Below are positions 17,792-25,615 of a stretch of 64,000 nucleotides of DNA, one piece after another. The DNA comes from Pantoea sp050157905. GTDB taxonomy: Bacteria > Pseudomonadota > Gammaproteobacteria > Enterobacterales > Enterobacteriaceae. The notes under the pieces were generated by a model that saw only the letters and a list, made by a program, of their open reading frames with translations, did not search any database and had not been told where the DNA came from. The stretch's first letter is position 1; each line of letters begins with the position of its first letter. The translations under genes and the position numbers were made by a program. Location: NCBI RefSeq assembly GCF_050157905.1, contig NZ_JBKIWZ010000001.1, forward strand, positions 3,162,001-3,226,000. Reading direction: 5' to 3'.

Positions 17792-18451
17792 CCAAATGGT
17801 CACTTCACTTCACTGAGCAGGGAGTGGATTGGGGAGCAAATCTAAAAACGCCTGAAAAATAAAATTAACTACATGTTTATTATAATCAATATAAATCCAA
17901 TCAATATTCAGATTCAAAATATTGAGGAACGTTGCATACTTTCGCACGCAGTATGTATAAAATCCATAAAGCCCGCTAAATGCGGAATTTTTAATATTCA
18001 TGCTGTCGCTCATACCTGCACATTATCGCCAGTAAAGAGTGCACACAAACGTCTATCCAGGCTTATTTACACGCTCCAGTTTGGGACGCGCCGCCTGTTC
18101 GACCAGGGTATCAGGTTGTACATGCTGGAGATTGACCCCACTGGCGCTTTTGAAGTGACTGATGTGGCAGGTTATTTCTCCGGTATGGCCAGTAAAATCG
18201 GGCGACAGGCGCAGCCCCCTCCGAACTGAATAAATTCCTCCAGACGTCGGGGAAGTAACAGTCTTGCAGAATGCGCTCGCGATGAAGCAAAACCTGTTCA
18301 CCAGTACCACTATCGCAGGATATGACGTATGGCGTTCAACTGCAGTTACAGGCAGCGGGCAGGAGCTGAACGATATTTACACTCTGGCCTTTCATCACGT
18401 ATTATTCCCTGCTAAGAACGCAAAGGACGATAACACAAGGAAGGTGTCATA
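17792..18451. other. 660-base spacer between the two DUF3289-DUF943 pairs
   Basis: No protein family is recognisable on either strand. The first 200 bases are AT-rich and the rest has normal composition. Short open frames exist (plus strand 17873-18229 and 18264-18452, minus strand 18053-18310), but none has a good start site or a family I know. It may be the remains of a further unit. Confidence 0.4.
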
Positions 18452-19297
18452 ATGGTCGCACTACAATTTCCCTGGACAATTTTTAAAACTAAAAATCGGA
18501 TGGACGACTACGGCGCTAAAGATATGCGCTGCGGCGATCTGACCGAAGCACAGTTAAAATCCCGGTACCGGCTGGATTATATTTCTGATCGGGTTGATCC
18601 CTGGACGCTGACCCGGCGTTCCTCAATGGATCGTCCTCAGTCCATGTTCTGCTGCAATCTGCGCAGCCGGGGTGAAAAGATCACCCGCCAGCAGTGTGCT
18701 GCAATGTTGTTTGACGAATTCCGCTCATTATCCCGCAAATTTTCCCTTTACGGCCCCTACCGCCACCTGACCGAAAAGATGATCACCCACATGCAGAACG
18801 GTAACGGTACGCCGTTTCGGGATATATCGCTGGACAGGGCACTGAAAGAGCAGATTCTTAACGACAGGACAGACAACAGCACTTTGGTAAGAATTAAACG
18901 GATTATCAGTAAGAATACATCCTGGGATAATGAATTTTACCCTTATGAAATGAAAGATGAGATAACAAAAATAATACTCGATAGTAAGCTACCTAAATTT
19001 GACAGGCTACAGGATAATTATAACGGTTTGGGGATAACTGTTCATGATACATGGGCAACAAACATCATTATAAAATCACTGCATATCGACAATAATCGAT
19101 ACCGGGCAGTGGTGCGTTATAAGGTGCAGGATCACTTTGGCCTCGACAGCGACGACATACTCAAAACAAAATTCAGCCAGTTTCATTTCTTCCGTATCTG
19201 GTTTGTTCTCCAGCGGTATAACCAGTTTGGCTTTAAGCCATTCCTGACCAACATGGAAGCCACCGTAGAAATTTCCGGGAGCCGAGATGAAAGCTAA
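18452..19297 (+). CDS. DUF3289 family protein, copy 2
   Basis: 281 residues, same family as copy 1. It starts MVALQFPWTIFKTKNRMDDY after an AAGGAAGG site. Conserved blocks are DMRCGDLTEAQLKS, DRVDPWTLTRR, HMQNGNGTPFRDISLDRALK near residue 130, and a C-terminal VQDHFGLDSDD and FRIWFVLQRYNQFGFKPF. The gene is mosaic in base composition: the first 130 codons look like the host genome, the next 70 are AT-rich, and the last 50 look normal again. It has no secretion signal. It overlaps the DUF943 gene behind it by 11 bases, so the pair is translationally coupled. Confidence 0.8.
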   Translation: MVALQFPWTIFKTKNRMDDYGAKDMRCGDLTEAQLKSRYRLDYISDRVDPWTLTRRSSMDRPQSMFCCNLRSRGEKITRQQCAAMLFDEFRSLSRKFSLYGPYRHLTEKMITHMQNGNGTPFRDISLDRALKEQILNDRTDNSTLVRIKRIISKNTSWDNEFYPYEMKDEITKIILDSKLPKFDRLQDNYNGLGITVHDTWATNIIIKSLHIDNNRYRAVVRYKVQDHFGLDSDDILKTKFSQFHFFRIWFVLQRYNQFGFKPFLTNMEATVEISGSRDES

Positions 19298-19751
19298 TCT
19301 TAAAAAAATCATGTTGGCTCTTGCTATAACCAGTTGCGCGTTGCCAGGCTACTTTTGGTTGTTGCCTTCACGACCGGTAGAAATTATCGCGATCCATCAG
19401 GAGGGTAATTTTAGCGAGGTTTTAGTGAAAAGCTTTCCACTCACCGATAAAGAAAAAATAAATTGGTGGCTGGAAAATAAAGACTTATTGAAAATGAAAT
19501 ATAATATCCCTGCCCCTTCAGCCTCTGGTAATTTTTATGTGAATTTTTGGGATTTCAGAGAGGGATACAAAGAAAAAGGTAAGTATGACCGCCGCTGCTT
19601 TGATGACATGAACACTGTTAAAAATTGCATAGATAAGAATGCCGTTTTTTCCGTTGAAAATAATAGAAAAAAAGAAACTCTATTTACAGTCTATGATGGC
19701 AGATACCGTATGGAAAAAAACGGTAAAATAACACAACTTAAAGACGAATAG
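19287..19751 (+). CDS. DUF943 family membrane-anchored protein, copy 2
   Basis: 154 residues with an N-terminal hydrophobic helix (IMLALAITSCALPGYFWLL), then a likely periplasmic domain. Shared with copy 1 are EIIAIHQEG, the VKSFPLTDKEKINWWLEN segment and RCFDDMNTVKNCID. Sequence elsewhere is quite different from copy 1. A Cys sits in the hydrophobic stretch but the context is not a convincing lipobox. It overlaps its DUF3289 partner by 11 bases. Function unknown. Confidence 0.75.
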   Translation: MKANLKKIMLALAITSCALPGYFWLLPSRPVEIIAIHQEGNFSEVLVKSFPLTDKEKINWWLENKDLLKMKYNIPAPSASGNFYVNFWDFREGYKEKGKYDRRCFDDMNTVKNCIDKNAVFSVENNRKKETLFTVYDGRYRMEKNGKITQLKDE

Positions 19752-19821
19752 AAATTCTCTCCCTCGCGTGGGATAGCAATAAAATCATCCGCTCTCGCGA
19801 TTACACAAGAAATGTTTTACG

Positions 19822-20326
19822 ATGACCGCGTTACGGTTCCCCTGCACCCTGTTCAAAACCCAACACTGAATGGGACGACTACGGCGCTAAAGATTTGCGC
19901 TGCGGCAACCTGACCGAAGCACAGTTAAAATCTCAATACCGGCTGGACTATATTTCGGACCAGGTTGATCCCTGGACGCTGACCCGGCGTTCCTTAATGG
20001 AGCGCCCTCAGTCCATGTTCTGCTGCAATCTGCGTGGAGTCGGGGAGAAAATTACCCGCTCGCAATGTGCCGAAATCTTGTTCGATGAGCTCCGCTCCTT
20101 ATCCCGCAAATTTTCCCTTTACGGCCTCTACAGCAACCTGATCGTAAAGATGATCACCCACATGCAGAACGGCAACGGTACGCCTTTCCGGGATATGTTT
20201 CTGGACAGGGCTTTGAAAGAGCAGATAGTCAGAGATATTTTGGAGAGAAACAGCGCAATAGTAAGAAATGAATCAAATCACGAGTATAACCTTGCCCTTA
20301 CTGCAGTAAAATTCCTGAGAGGCTAG
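19822..20326 (+). pseudogene. DUF3289 copy 3, frameshifted and truncated
   Basis: The ATG at 19822 opens a frame (MTALRFPCTLFKTQH) that matches the start of copy 2 but stops after 15 codons. One base over, the match goes on with WDDYGAKDLRCGNLTEAQLK and is close to copy 2 up to FLDRALKEQI, after which it diverges and ends at 20326. So there is a one-base insertion near codon 16 and the whole C-terminal half (HFGLD and FRIWFVLQR blocks) is missing. The N-terminal half is much closer to copy 2 than to copy 1, which suggests a recent duplication and decay. Confidence 0.75.
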
Positions 20327-20340
20327 CCGACAGAGAGAAA

Positions 20341-20484
20341 GCGGCAATGCCCCACCGCCTTAATGGCAAGTCTTACTATCGGAAACCTTCTGGTGAGCTC
20401 ATCAAAGTGGAGAGATTAATGCCCACCATTAAATCCGGAAGTCAAAAAAGTGTTCATTCAGCTGAGTGGTGGATAGAACCGTAG
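20341..20484 (+). pseudogene. Remnant of a DUF943 C-terminus
   Basis: An open stretch without a start codon context reads RLNGKSYYRKPSGELIKVER and then runs to a stop at 20482. It matches the C-terminus of DUF943 copy 1 (RLDGESYYRKPSGELLNGER). Only this tail remains. Together with the DUF3289 fragment before it, it shows that a third DUF3289-DUF943 pair once stood here and lost its middle. Confidence 0.7.
20369..20396 (+). repeat. 28-base direct repeat of 17715-17742
   Basis: Bases 20369-20396 are identical to 17715-17742, inside the C-terminal codons of the DUF943 genes of units 1 and 3. It begins AGTCTTACTATCGG. Such shared tracts could drive recombination between units. Confidence 0.8.
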
Positions 20485-20582
20485 ACAGCGGTGAACTGCT
20501 CTTTAAGCTGATGATGAATCATGATTAATTTTTGAGTGGATAGTCAGACGATTAATATCGAGTACTGCCTTGCCTCACATCC

Positions 20583-20614
20583 TGAACGAAGCGTCAGCAA
20601 TGACGCTTCGTTCA
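20583..20614. repeat. Perfect 14-bp inverted repeat
   Basis: TGAACGAAGCGTCA at 20583-20596 and its exact reverse complement at 20601-20614 enclose a GCAA loop. No T run follows, so it is not an ordinary terminator. It lies in the roughly 500 bases between the decayed array and the lpxP-type gene, where I see no other gene apart from the doubtful small ORF at 20836. Confidence 0.8.
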
Positions 20615-20835
20615 CCTCCTCCGCATCGGCTTATACCCTCCATTCGCCAATTGCCGCCCCTCGTCACCTGGCTGGGTGCATTTTTACGTAAAGATAGATA
20701 AATAATCATTTCCGGACTCTTCCTGGCACCTCATCTGACACGCTTTATCTTTTTGATGTTTCTGATTCAATCGCCTGAATTCTCTCTGATTTTCCTGCGC
20801 TAATGCCTTATCGCACCTTCTGGGGACAGGGATCC

Positions 20836-20949
20836 ATGAAACTGGTCAATCCTGTGGATTCCAGAGTTTCCCTTTCTTTGAAGGCACTTTTTGATAAAGT
20901 GCCGGTCGAATTCAATACAGCTGTACCGCCTGGAGACTTATGGAAGTGA
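20836..20949 (+). CDS. Possible leader ORF upstream of lpxP, 37 residues
   Basis: An ATG at 20836 opens 37 codons (MKLVNPVDSRVSLSLKALFD ... PGDLWK) ending 41 bases before the acyltransferase start. A purine-rich stretch lies upstream. A hairpin of 8 bp (GGCACTTT / AAAGTGCC, 20883-20903) sits inside it. It might be a leader peptide or simply chance. I know no relative. Confidence 0.22.
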   Translation: MKLVNPVDSRVSLSLKALFDKVPVEFNTAVPPGDLWK

Positions 20950-20989
20950 TCTTTATGCGTTACGTCCATTTGTCTTATGAAGGTAGTTA

Positions 20990-21913
20990 ATGAAAAACAC
21001 CGGAAAATTTAGCCGTTCGCTGCTGCATCCGCGTTACTGGTTTACCTGGTTTGGCCTGAGCATGCTCTGGCTTCTGGTCCAGCTTCCCTATCCTGTTCTT
21101 ATGCGTCTCGGTGCCGGGGCGGGTAAGATCTCCCGTCATTTTATGCAGCGCCGCGAACGTATTACCCGTCGCAATATTGAACTCTGTTTTCCTGGTATCA
21201 GCGAAGAGAAAACGGAAGCGATGATCGCCGGTAACTTTGCGTCACTGGGCATGGCACTGGCTGAAACCGGTATTGCCTGGTTCTGGTCTGACCGTGCGGT
21301 CAGACGTCTGTTTAACGTCACCGGTATGGATAATCTTCATGCGGCGCAGAACGAAAAACGCGGTGTGATGCTGATTGGCGTGCATTTTATGTCGCTGGAA
21401 CTGGGCGGGCGTATCAGCGGTCTCTGCCAGCCTATGATGGCCATGTATCGTCCGCACAACAATCAGGCGATGGAGTACGTGCAGACCAAAGGCCGGATGC
21501 GGTCGAACAAAGCGATGATCGACCGTCGCGACCTGCGTGGCATGGTTCATGCGCTGAAGCAGGGCGAGTCGGTCTGGTTTGCGCCGGACCAGGATTATGG
21601 CCCGAAAGGCAGTACCTTTGCGCCGCTGTTTGCGGTGGAAAAAGCCGCCACCACCAACGGCACTTTTGTTCTGTCGCGTCTGGCCAAGCCGGCGATGGTG
21701 CCGATTATGCTTATCCGCAATCCGGACAATCATGGCTATCACCTGATCATCGAAGCGATGCTGGAAAACTATCCTCATACAGATGAAGCGGCGGCGGCGG
21801 CTTACATGAATAAGGTGATTGAAAATCAGATTCTGCGCGCGCCCGAACAGTATCTCTGGCTGCATCGCCGTTTCAAAACGCGGCCACCCGGTGAACAGTC
21901 GCTCTATGTCTGA
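20990..21913 (+). CDS. lpxP: Lipid A acyltransferase, LpxP/LpxL type
   Basis: A 307-residue acyltransferase of the LpxL/LpxM/LpxP family, which adds a secondary acyl chain to Kdo2-lipid IVA at the inner membrane. It has an N-terminal hydrophobic segment (WFGLSMLWLLVQLPYPVLM), the catalytic HX4E motif (HFMSLE), a PHNNQAMEYVQTKGRMRSNK block, and the C-terminal APEQYLWLHRRFKTRPPGE. The match is better to cold-induced LpxP (palmitoleoyl transfer) than to LpxL as far as I can recall, so LpxL remains possible. The start follows AAGGTAG. It sits alone in the accessory segment with a terminator after it. Confidence 0.82.
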   Translation: MKNTGKFSRSLLHPRYWFTWFGLSMLWLLVQLPYPVLMRLGAGAGKISRHFMQRRERITRRNIELCFPGISEEKTEAMIAGNFASLGMALAETGIAWFWSDRAVRRLFNVTGMDNLHAAQNEKRGVMLIGVHFMSLELGGRISGLCQPMMAMYRPHNNQAMEYVQTKGRMRSNKAMIDRRDLRGMVHALKQGESVWFAPDQDYGPKGSTFAPLFAVEKAATTNGTFVLSRLAKPAMVPIMLIRNPDNHGYHLIIEAMLENYPHTDEAAAAAYMNKVIENQILRAPEQYLWLHRRFKTRPPGEQSLYV

Positions 21914-21923
21914 GTACACGCAT

Positions 21924-21949
21924 AAAGCAGGCCCCGCACCTGCTTTTTT
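21924..21949 (+). terminator. Terminator of the lpxP-type gene
   Basis: Hairpin AAAGCAGG / CCTGCTTT with a seven-base loop and a T run. Confidence 0.85.
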
Positions 21950-22063
21950 GTTTTTATCCGCCGTCGTCCCCCTGCCATCCTGTTTTCTCTGATGTTATCG
22001 CCACGCCCGAACGTGTCGCTCTTCTGTCCATTACGCCGCTGGTATCAGCTCGCAAATTAGGGA

Positions 22064-23245
22064 ATGATGACCCCTCTTACCTCGTCATTGCCGGACCCTC
22101 TGATGGATATCAACAATAAAGAGCAGTGGCAGCGCCCGCTGATTGATGATCGCCTTACGCCTTATATTGAAGTAGACAGTGTGCGGCTGGATCAGAACCT
22201 GCAGCTTATGCAGCAAAAAGCGAATGAGGCGGGTGTGGCGTTGCGGCCGCATATCAAAACGCATAAAAGCATCCGGATTGCTCAGCGCCAGCTTGCGCTG
22301 GGAGCCCGCGGCATTACGGTTTCCAAGCCCAGCGAAGGAATAACATTTATTCTGGGTGGCGTGCGCGACCTGCTGCTGGCCTACCCGATTGTGCATCCGC
22401 AGAGCGTGGCCGACTTGCTGCGTAAGGCAGAGCAGCATCAGGTCAGACTCACCCTGATTGCAGACAGAGCAGAAGGCGTGGCGGCGATTGCTGAGGCCTG
22501 CCAGCAGCAACCGGCGTGCGATCTGGCGGTCGCGATTAAAGTAGATGTCGGGCTGCATCGGATTGGCGTTAACCCGGCTACCGATGAGGCGATAGTGATC
22601 GCGCAGGCGCTGAAGGATAACGGATTACGCTTTGCCGGACTCGTCTCCCATGCCGGTCACGCTTACGGTGCCGGTCATGCCACGGCGATTGCGGATATCG
22701 CCCGCGAGGAGGCCCACCTGATGCAGCGGCTTCAGGCAAAACTGCAGGCGGCAGGATTTACCGACTGCCCTCTCTCCGTTGGCGCCACACCGACCACGCT
22801 GGCGGCAGAGATTGCGCCCTGTCTGGATGAAATCCGGCCCGGCAACTACGCACTCCTGGATCTGACCGCCTGCCGTCTCGGTTTAAGCCGCGTCGACCAG
22901 CTGGCCATGAGCGTCATCACACGCGTCGTGGCGGTGAACGACCATTTCGCGATTGTGGATGCGGGATCGAAAATGCTGAGTTCCGACAAAGGCCCGCACG
23001 GCACCAATGCCAGCGGGTTTGGTATTGCCGTGGATGAAGCCGGCCACACGTATGAGCTGACAAAGCTATCAGAGGAACACGGTTTTCTGCTTTATCAGGA
23101 CCGCCGTCCGGACGTCGGCTCGTTGCTGCGCATCTTTCCCAATCACAGTTGCGCCGTGATGGCGCAGTCGGACAGCTTTGTTCTGCGTCATTCTGACGGC
23201 CAGAGCGAAACGCAGCCGGTTTCTGCGCGCGGCAATTTTATCTGA
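22064..23245 (+). CDS. Fold-III PLP enzyme, D-threonine aldolase / D-serine dehydratase family
   Basis: A 393-residue protein of the alanine racemase-like fold-III PLP enzymes. The PLP lysine lies in LRPHIKTHKS near the N-terminus of the barrel. IKVDVGLHRIGV, LVSHAGHAYG and SVGATPTTL form the barrel and phosphate-binding region. Near the C-terminus SEEHGFL and NHSCAVMAQ carry the His and Cys that bind the metal in D-serine dehydratase and D-threonine aldolase. It should act on a D-beta-hydroxy amino acid; the exact substrate cannot be told. The start is uncertain: two ATGs at 22064/22067, or an in-frame ATG at 22103. Confidence 0.78.
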   Translation: MMTPLTSSLPDPLMDINNKEQWQRPLIDDRLTPYIEVDSVRLDQNLQLMQQKANEAGVALRPHIKTHKSIRIAQRQLALGARGITVSKPSEGITFILGGVRDLLLAYPIVHPQSVADLLRKAEQHQVRLTLIADRAEGVAAIAEACQQQPACDLAVAIKVDVGLHRIGVNPATDEAIVIAQALKDNGLRFAGLVSHAGHAYGAGHATAIADIAREEAHLMQRLQAKLQAAGFTDCPLSVGATPTTLAAEIAPCLDEIRPGNYALLDLTACRLGLSRVDQLAMSVITRVVAVNDHFAIVDAGSKMLSSDKGPHGTNASGFGIAVDEAGHTYELTKLSEEHGFLLYQDRRPDVGSLLRIFPNHSCAVMAQSDSFVLRHSDGQSETQPVSARGNFI

Positions 23246-23382
23246 ATCAGCGGCAGCCAGCCTGGACCTGCTGTCTGCCGTTTGCGCATAACTCTGCTGA
23301 CTCCACAGTTCTGCTGTTACACCGTTTTAGCAAACCTGCCGCCATGCTTTAATGCCTTTTTCGCTTATCCTCCGGAGGTTCT

Positions 23383-23778
23383 ATGCTCTCCTCACGTACG
23401 CTGAGTCTGACAATCCCCCGTCACTGGTTAGATCTGTACGAAACTATCTGGAAGCCGGAATTTTTCCCCAGGTGGGCGTCAGGGCTGACGCAGAGCGCTC
23501 TGGAGCCGGAGGGAAATCGCTGGCGTGCTAAGGGGCCGCTCGGCAATGTAAAGCTGCGGTTCTCGCCTCACAATCCATTTGGTGTAATGGATCACTGGAT
23601 TGATGGCGGTTCAGGAAAAGAGATCTACGTGCCGATGCGCGTAATCGCTAACGAACAGGGTGCTGAGGTGCTGGTAACGATTTATCGTCAGCCATTTACG
23701 TCCGATGATAAATTTAAGCAGGATATTGAATGGGTTAGTAACGATCTCGAAAAACTCAACCAGCTGCTGACGCAATAA
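23383..23778 (+). CDS. SRPBCC family protein
   Basis: A 131-residue protein with the pattern of the START/Bet v1 (SRPBCC) fold: N-terminal SLTIPRHWLDLYETIW, a central GPLGNVKLRFSPHNPFGVMD strand region and a C-terminal helix (DKFKQDIEWVSNDLEKLNQL). These proteins bind hydrophobic ligands in a pocket; the ligand here is unknown. An excellent ribosome-binding site (TCCGGAGG) precedes the ATG. It stands alone. Confidence 0.65.
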   Translation: MLSSRTLSLTIPRHWLDLYETIWKPEFFPRWASGLTQSALEPEGNRWRAKGPLGNVKLRFSPHNPFGVMDHWIDGGSGKEIYVPMRVIANEQGAEVLVTIYRQPFTSDDKFKQDIEWVSNDLEKLNQLLTQ

Positions 23779-24547
23779 ATCAATCACTTAGGCCGGGATT
23801 TCTTCTGTATTTATCGCTGGTCGTTTATGAAAAAAACAGAAAAATTTCGGCAGATAAAGCATTACGCCCGTATCTGGTTGTTGTTCCCTCCTGAGCATTG
23901 TACACCGCTGAAGCTTAAGCATTGCTGCCAGGAAAACTCCTGGTAATCCCCTCTGTCAGCAGGGCTGATGCCCTGTGATTTCAGGCATCTTAACCTGCCG
24001 CGCCTGCTTTGCGCCTGTTGCACATTCATTAATCATTAATCGTCGTTTATTTCCACTGCGCTGAGGATTTAATATTTATCATGCATAAAGTGAAACCATT
24101 TATTTCTGCGGTTGCGTAATCAGACTTTTCTTATGGTGTTAAATTAAATAAAACAATGTATAAATCATTCCACACACAGCAATACCCATAATGATAAAGC
24201 ACGAAAACGTCATGGATCGCTCAGCTTTTCTTCTGTGTCTGAAGAAGAAAATACTGAGAATGCCGCAAGGATGCGGGCAGGAGAATATAAAACTAAAAAA
24301 AGGATTTATTCGTGATCTGGCGGCGATCTCATCCGTAAAAGAGAACGCCGCCATGACACGAAACAGGCGCTTAACCGGGGAAAATTTTATCCGGATGTAC
24401 TTTTTAAACCGATAATAACATGGCAGGTCTGAAATAATTTTCAGCACACAGGCCGGAAATTGCACAAAAGAACGGTGTCACAGCAACTTCTGCTTGCCGT
24501 AACACAACGATTTAATTCTCACAGAGTCGCTGGGCTCTATCGAGTAT
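23779..24547. other. Intergenic region after the SRPBCC gene
   Basis: About 770 bases with no well-supported gene. The composition is AT-rich. Two weak small frames are present: plus strand 23827-23946 (39 residues, begins MKKTEKFRQIKHYARIWLLF, no clear ribosome-binding site) and the minus-strand peptide listed separately at 24139-24213. Promoters for the flanking genes are expected here but no convincing box pair was found. Confidence 0.4.
24139..24213 (-). CDS. Possible small membrane peptide, 24 residues
   Basis: Minus-strand frame MTFSCFIIMGIAVCGMIYTL and four more residues, almost wholly hydrophobic and long enough to cross the membrane once. Small single-helix proteins of this size are common in enterobacteria. 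The upstream site is weak (GAG about eight bases before the ATG), and an upstream in-frame extension does not look protein-like. I recognise no family. Confidence 0.28.
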   Translation of the reverse strand: MTFSCFIIMGIAVCGMIYTLFYLI

Positions 24548-25195
24548 ATGATGGCAATACGTGAAAGCAGTCTTAATAGCGCAAAATGGTCTCTGCTCTC
24601 TTCAATAAAAATTATTGGCATCGGCGTTCTGCAACTCTCCTTGCTGGCGCAGATTCTGCAGGCGAATGAACTGAACCTGCTGGCGATCGCCGTCATAGCC
24701 TTGCTGGCTGTGGATGCGCTGGCCGATCGGGGCTTCTGCAATAAGCTCATCCGCCGCTGTATGCTCTCAATTAACGACCTCTCCACACTCTACTGGGGAA
24801 ATATGTTGATGGGAGTTGCGGTTTTTGGACTCTTATTTACCGGCAGTCATCTGCTGACCGCGCTATTTAATCAGCCAGAACTGGCCTTAATGCTGCAGAT
24901 GGTTTCCGTGGTGTTTATTATTATTCCCCAGGGCCAGCATTATCGTGCGATACTGCAGCGCGAGAAACAATATACCCGTATTGCTTTTGCTGAAACCTCT
25001 TCGGTATTAGCCGGGCTGGCGGTGACATTATTTACCGTCTGGCTGACACCTTCTGTATTATGTGCCATCTGGGGCTACCTGGCGATGGCGTCTATACGGA
25101 TGCTGATTTACTGCTACTATGGTCGTTCCTGGTTCCAGCCAGAATACCAGTTCAGTCTGAATGCCTTTTTTAAAATTCGTGCACGAAACAAATAA
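24548..25195 (+). CDS. Truncated polysaccharide flippase-like membrane protein
   Basis: 215 residues resembling the N-terminal half of an oligosaccharide/polysaccharide flippase (WzxC/AmsL type). The N-terminus (SSLNSAKWSLLSSIKIIGIG), the LADRGFCNKLIRR loop, the LSTLYWGNMLMGV segment, and IIPQGQHYRAILQREKQYTR followed by AFAETSSVLAGLAVTL are in the family order. Full members have about 12-14 helices and 450-490 residues; only about six helices are left here. The sequence ends in a charged tail and a stop, and no C-terminal half lies downstream in any frame. Likely a degenerate gene, or a short form of unknown use. Either ATG at 24548 or 24551 may start it. Confidence 0.55.
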   Translation: MMAIRESSLNSAKWSLLSSIKIIGIGVLQLSLLAQILQANELNLLAIAVIALLAVDALADRGFCNKLIRRCMLSINDLSTLYWGNMLMGVAVFGLLFTGSHLLTALFNQPELALMLQMVSVVFIIIPQGQHYRAILQREKQYTRIAFAETSSVLAGLAVTLFTVWLTPSVLCAIWGYLAMASIRMLIYCYYGRSWFQPEYQFSLNAFFKIRARNK

Positions 25196-25242
25196 TAAAA
25201 TAAGTCTGTATGGTGGGCTCTGAGCATCCGAAACGATGCGTT

Positions 25243-25276
25243 GGCGTGCTGGTAACCAGCACGCCTTTTCTTTTTT
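25243..25276 (+). terminator. Terminator after the flippase-like gene
   Basis: A strong hairpin GGCGTGCTGG / CCAGCACGCC with a three-base loop followed by TTTTCTTTTTT. Confidence 0.92.
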
Positions 25277-25615
25277 ATCGGCTGCATAACCCCTCTTTTC
25301 GATTCTGATTATTATCCGCGTCACGCCTTTTTCCTCTGTTGTCCGAATGAATGCCTGCCAAAGGCGAACGGCCATTCTCACTGCGTCCTGCTGCCCCCGT
25401 CGCTGAAACATCAGAAATAAGCGTCTGCCCGAAACCTGAGCCCCTCACCCTTCTCCTCTGTCTCTGTCGCAGATGTTCTGCAAAACTCTTTCTATGCGGC
25501 CGTCGGGGCTGGCTGGTATACACTTCGCTCATCCCGGACGGCAGATGCCAGCACGTCCCCGTCACCGTATCCCGGGCAATGCCATTGCATTGCCACCGTT
25601 TTACCGGAGTCTGCT
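25277..25615. other. Intergenic region upstream of yicG
   Basis: About 340 bases with normal composition and no gene I can support. It should contain the yicG promoter; a TATACA-like box near 25517 is a weak candidate. The open frame 25351-25875 that runs through it is a shadow of yicG in another frame. Confidence 0.4.

Noticed and set aside
18053..18310. Minus-strand 85-residue frame in the spacer of the DUF3289 array
   Set aside because: It looked faintly like a phage or transposase fragment at first, but no motif could be named and there is no ribosome-binding site.
24139..24465. 108-residue minus-strand frame containing the small membrane peptide
   Set aside because: Only its last 24 codons look like a protein; the upstream part is Phe/Arg-rich noise, so only the short form was listed.
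15984..25615. Possible genomic island with integrase and attachment sites
   Set aside because: No integrase, tRNA gene, flanking direct repeat or transposase was seen at the borders, so it is reported only as an accessory insertion.
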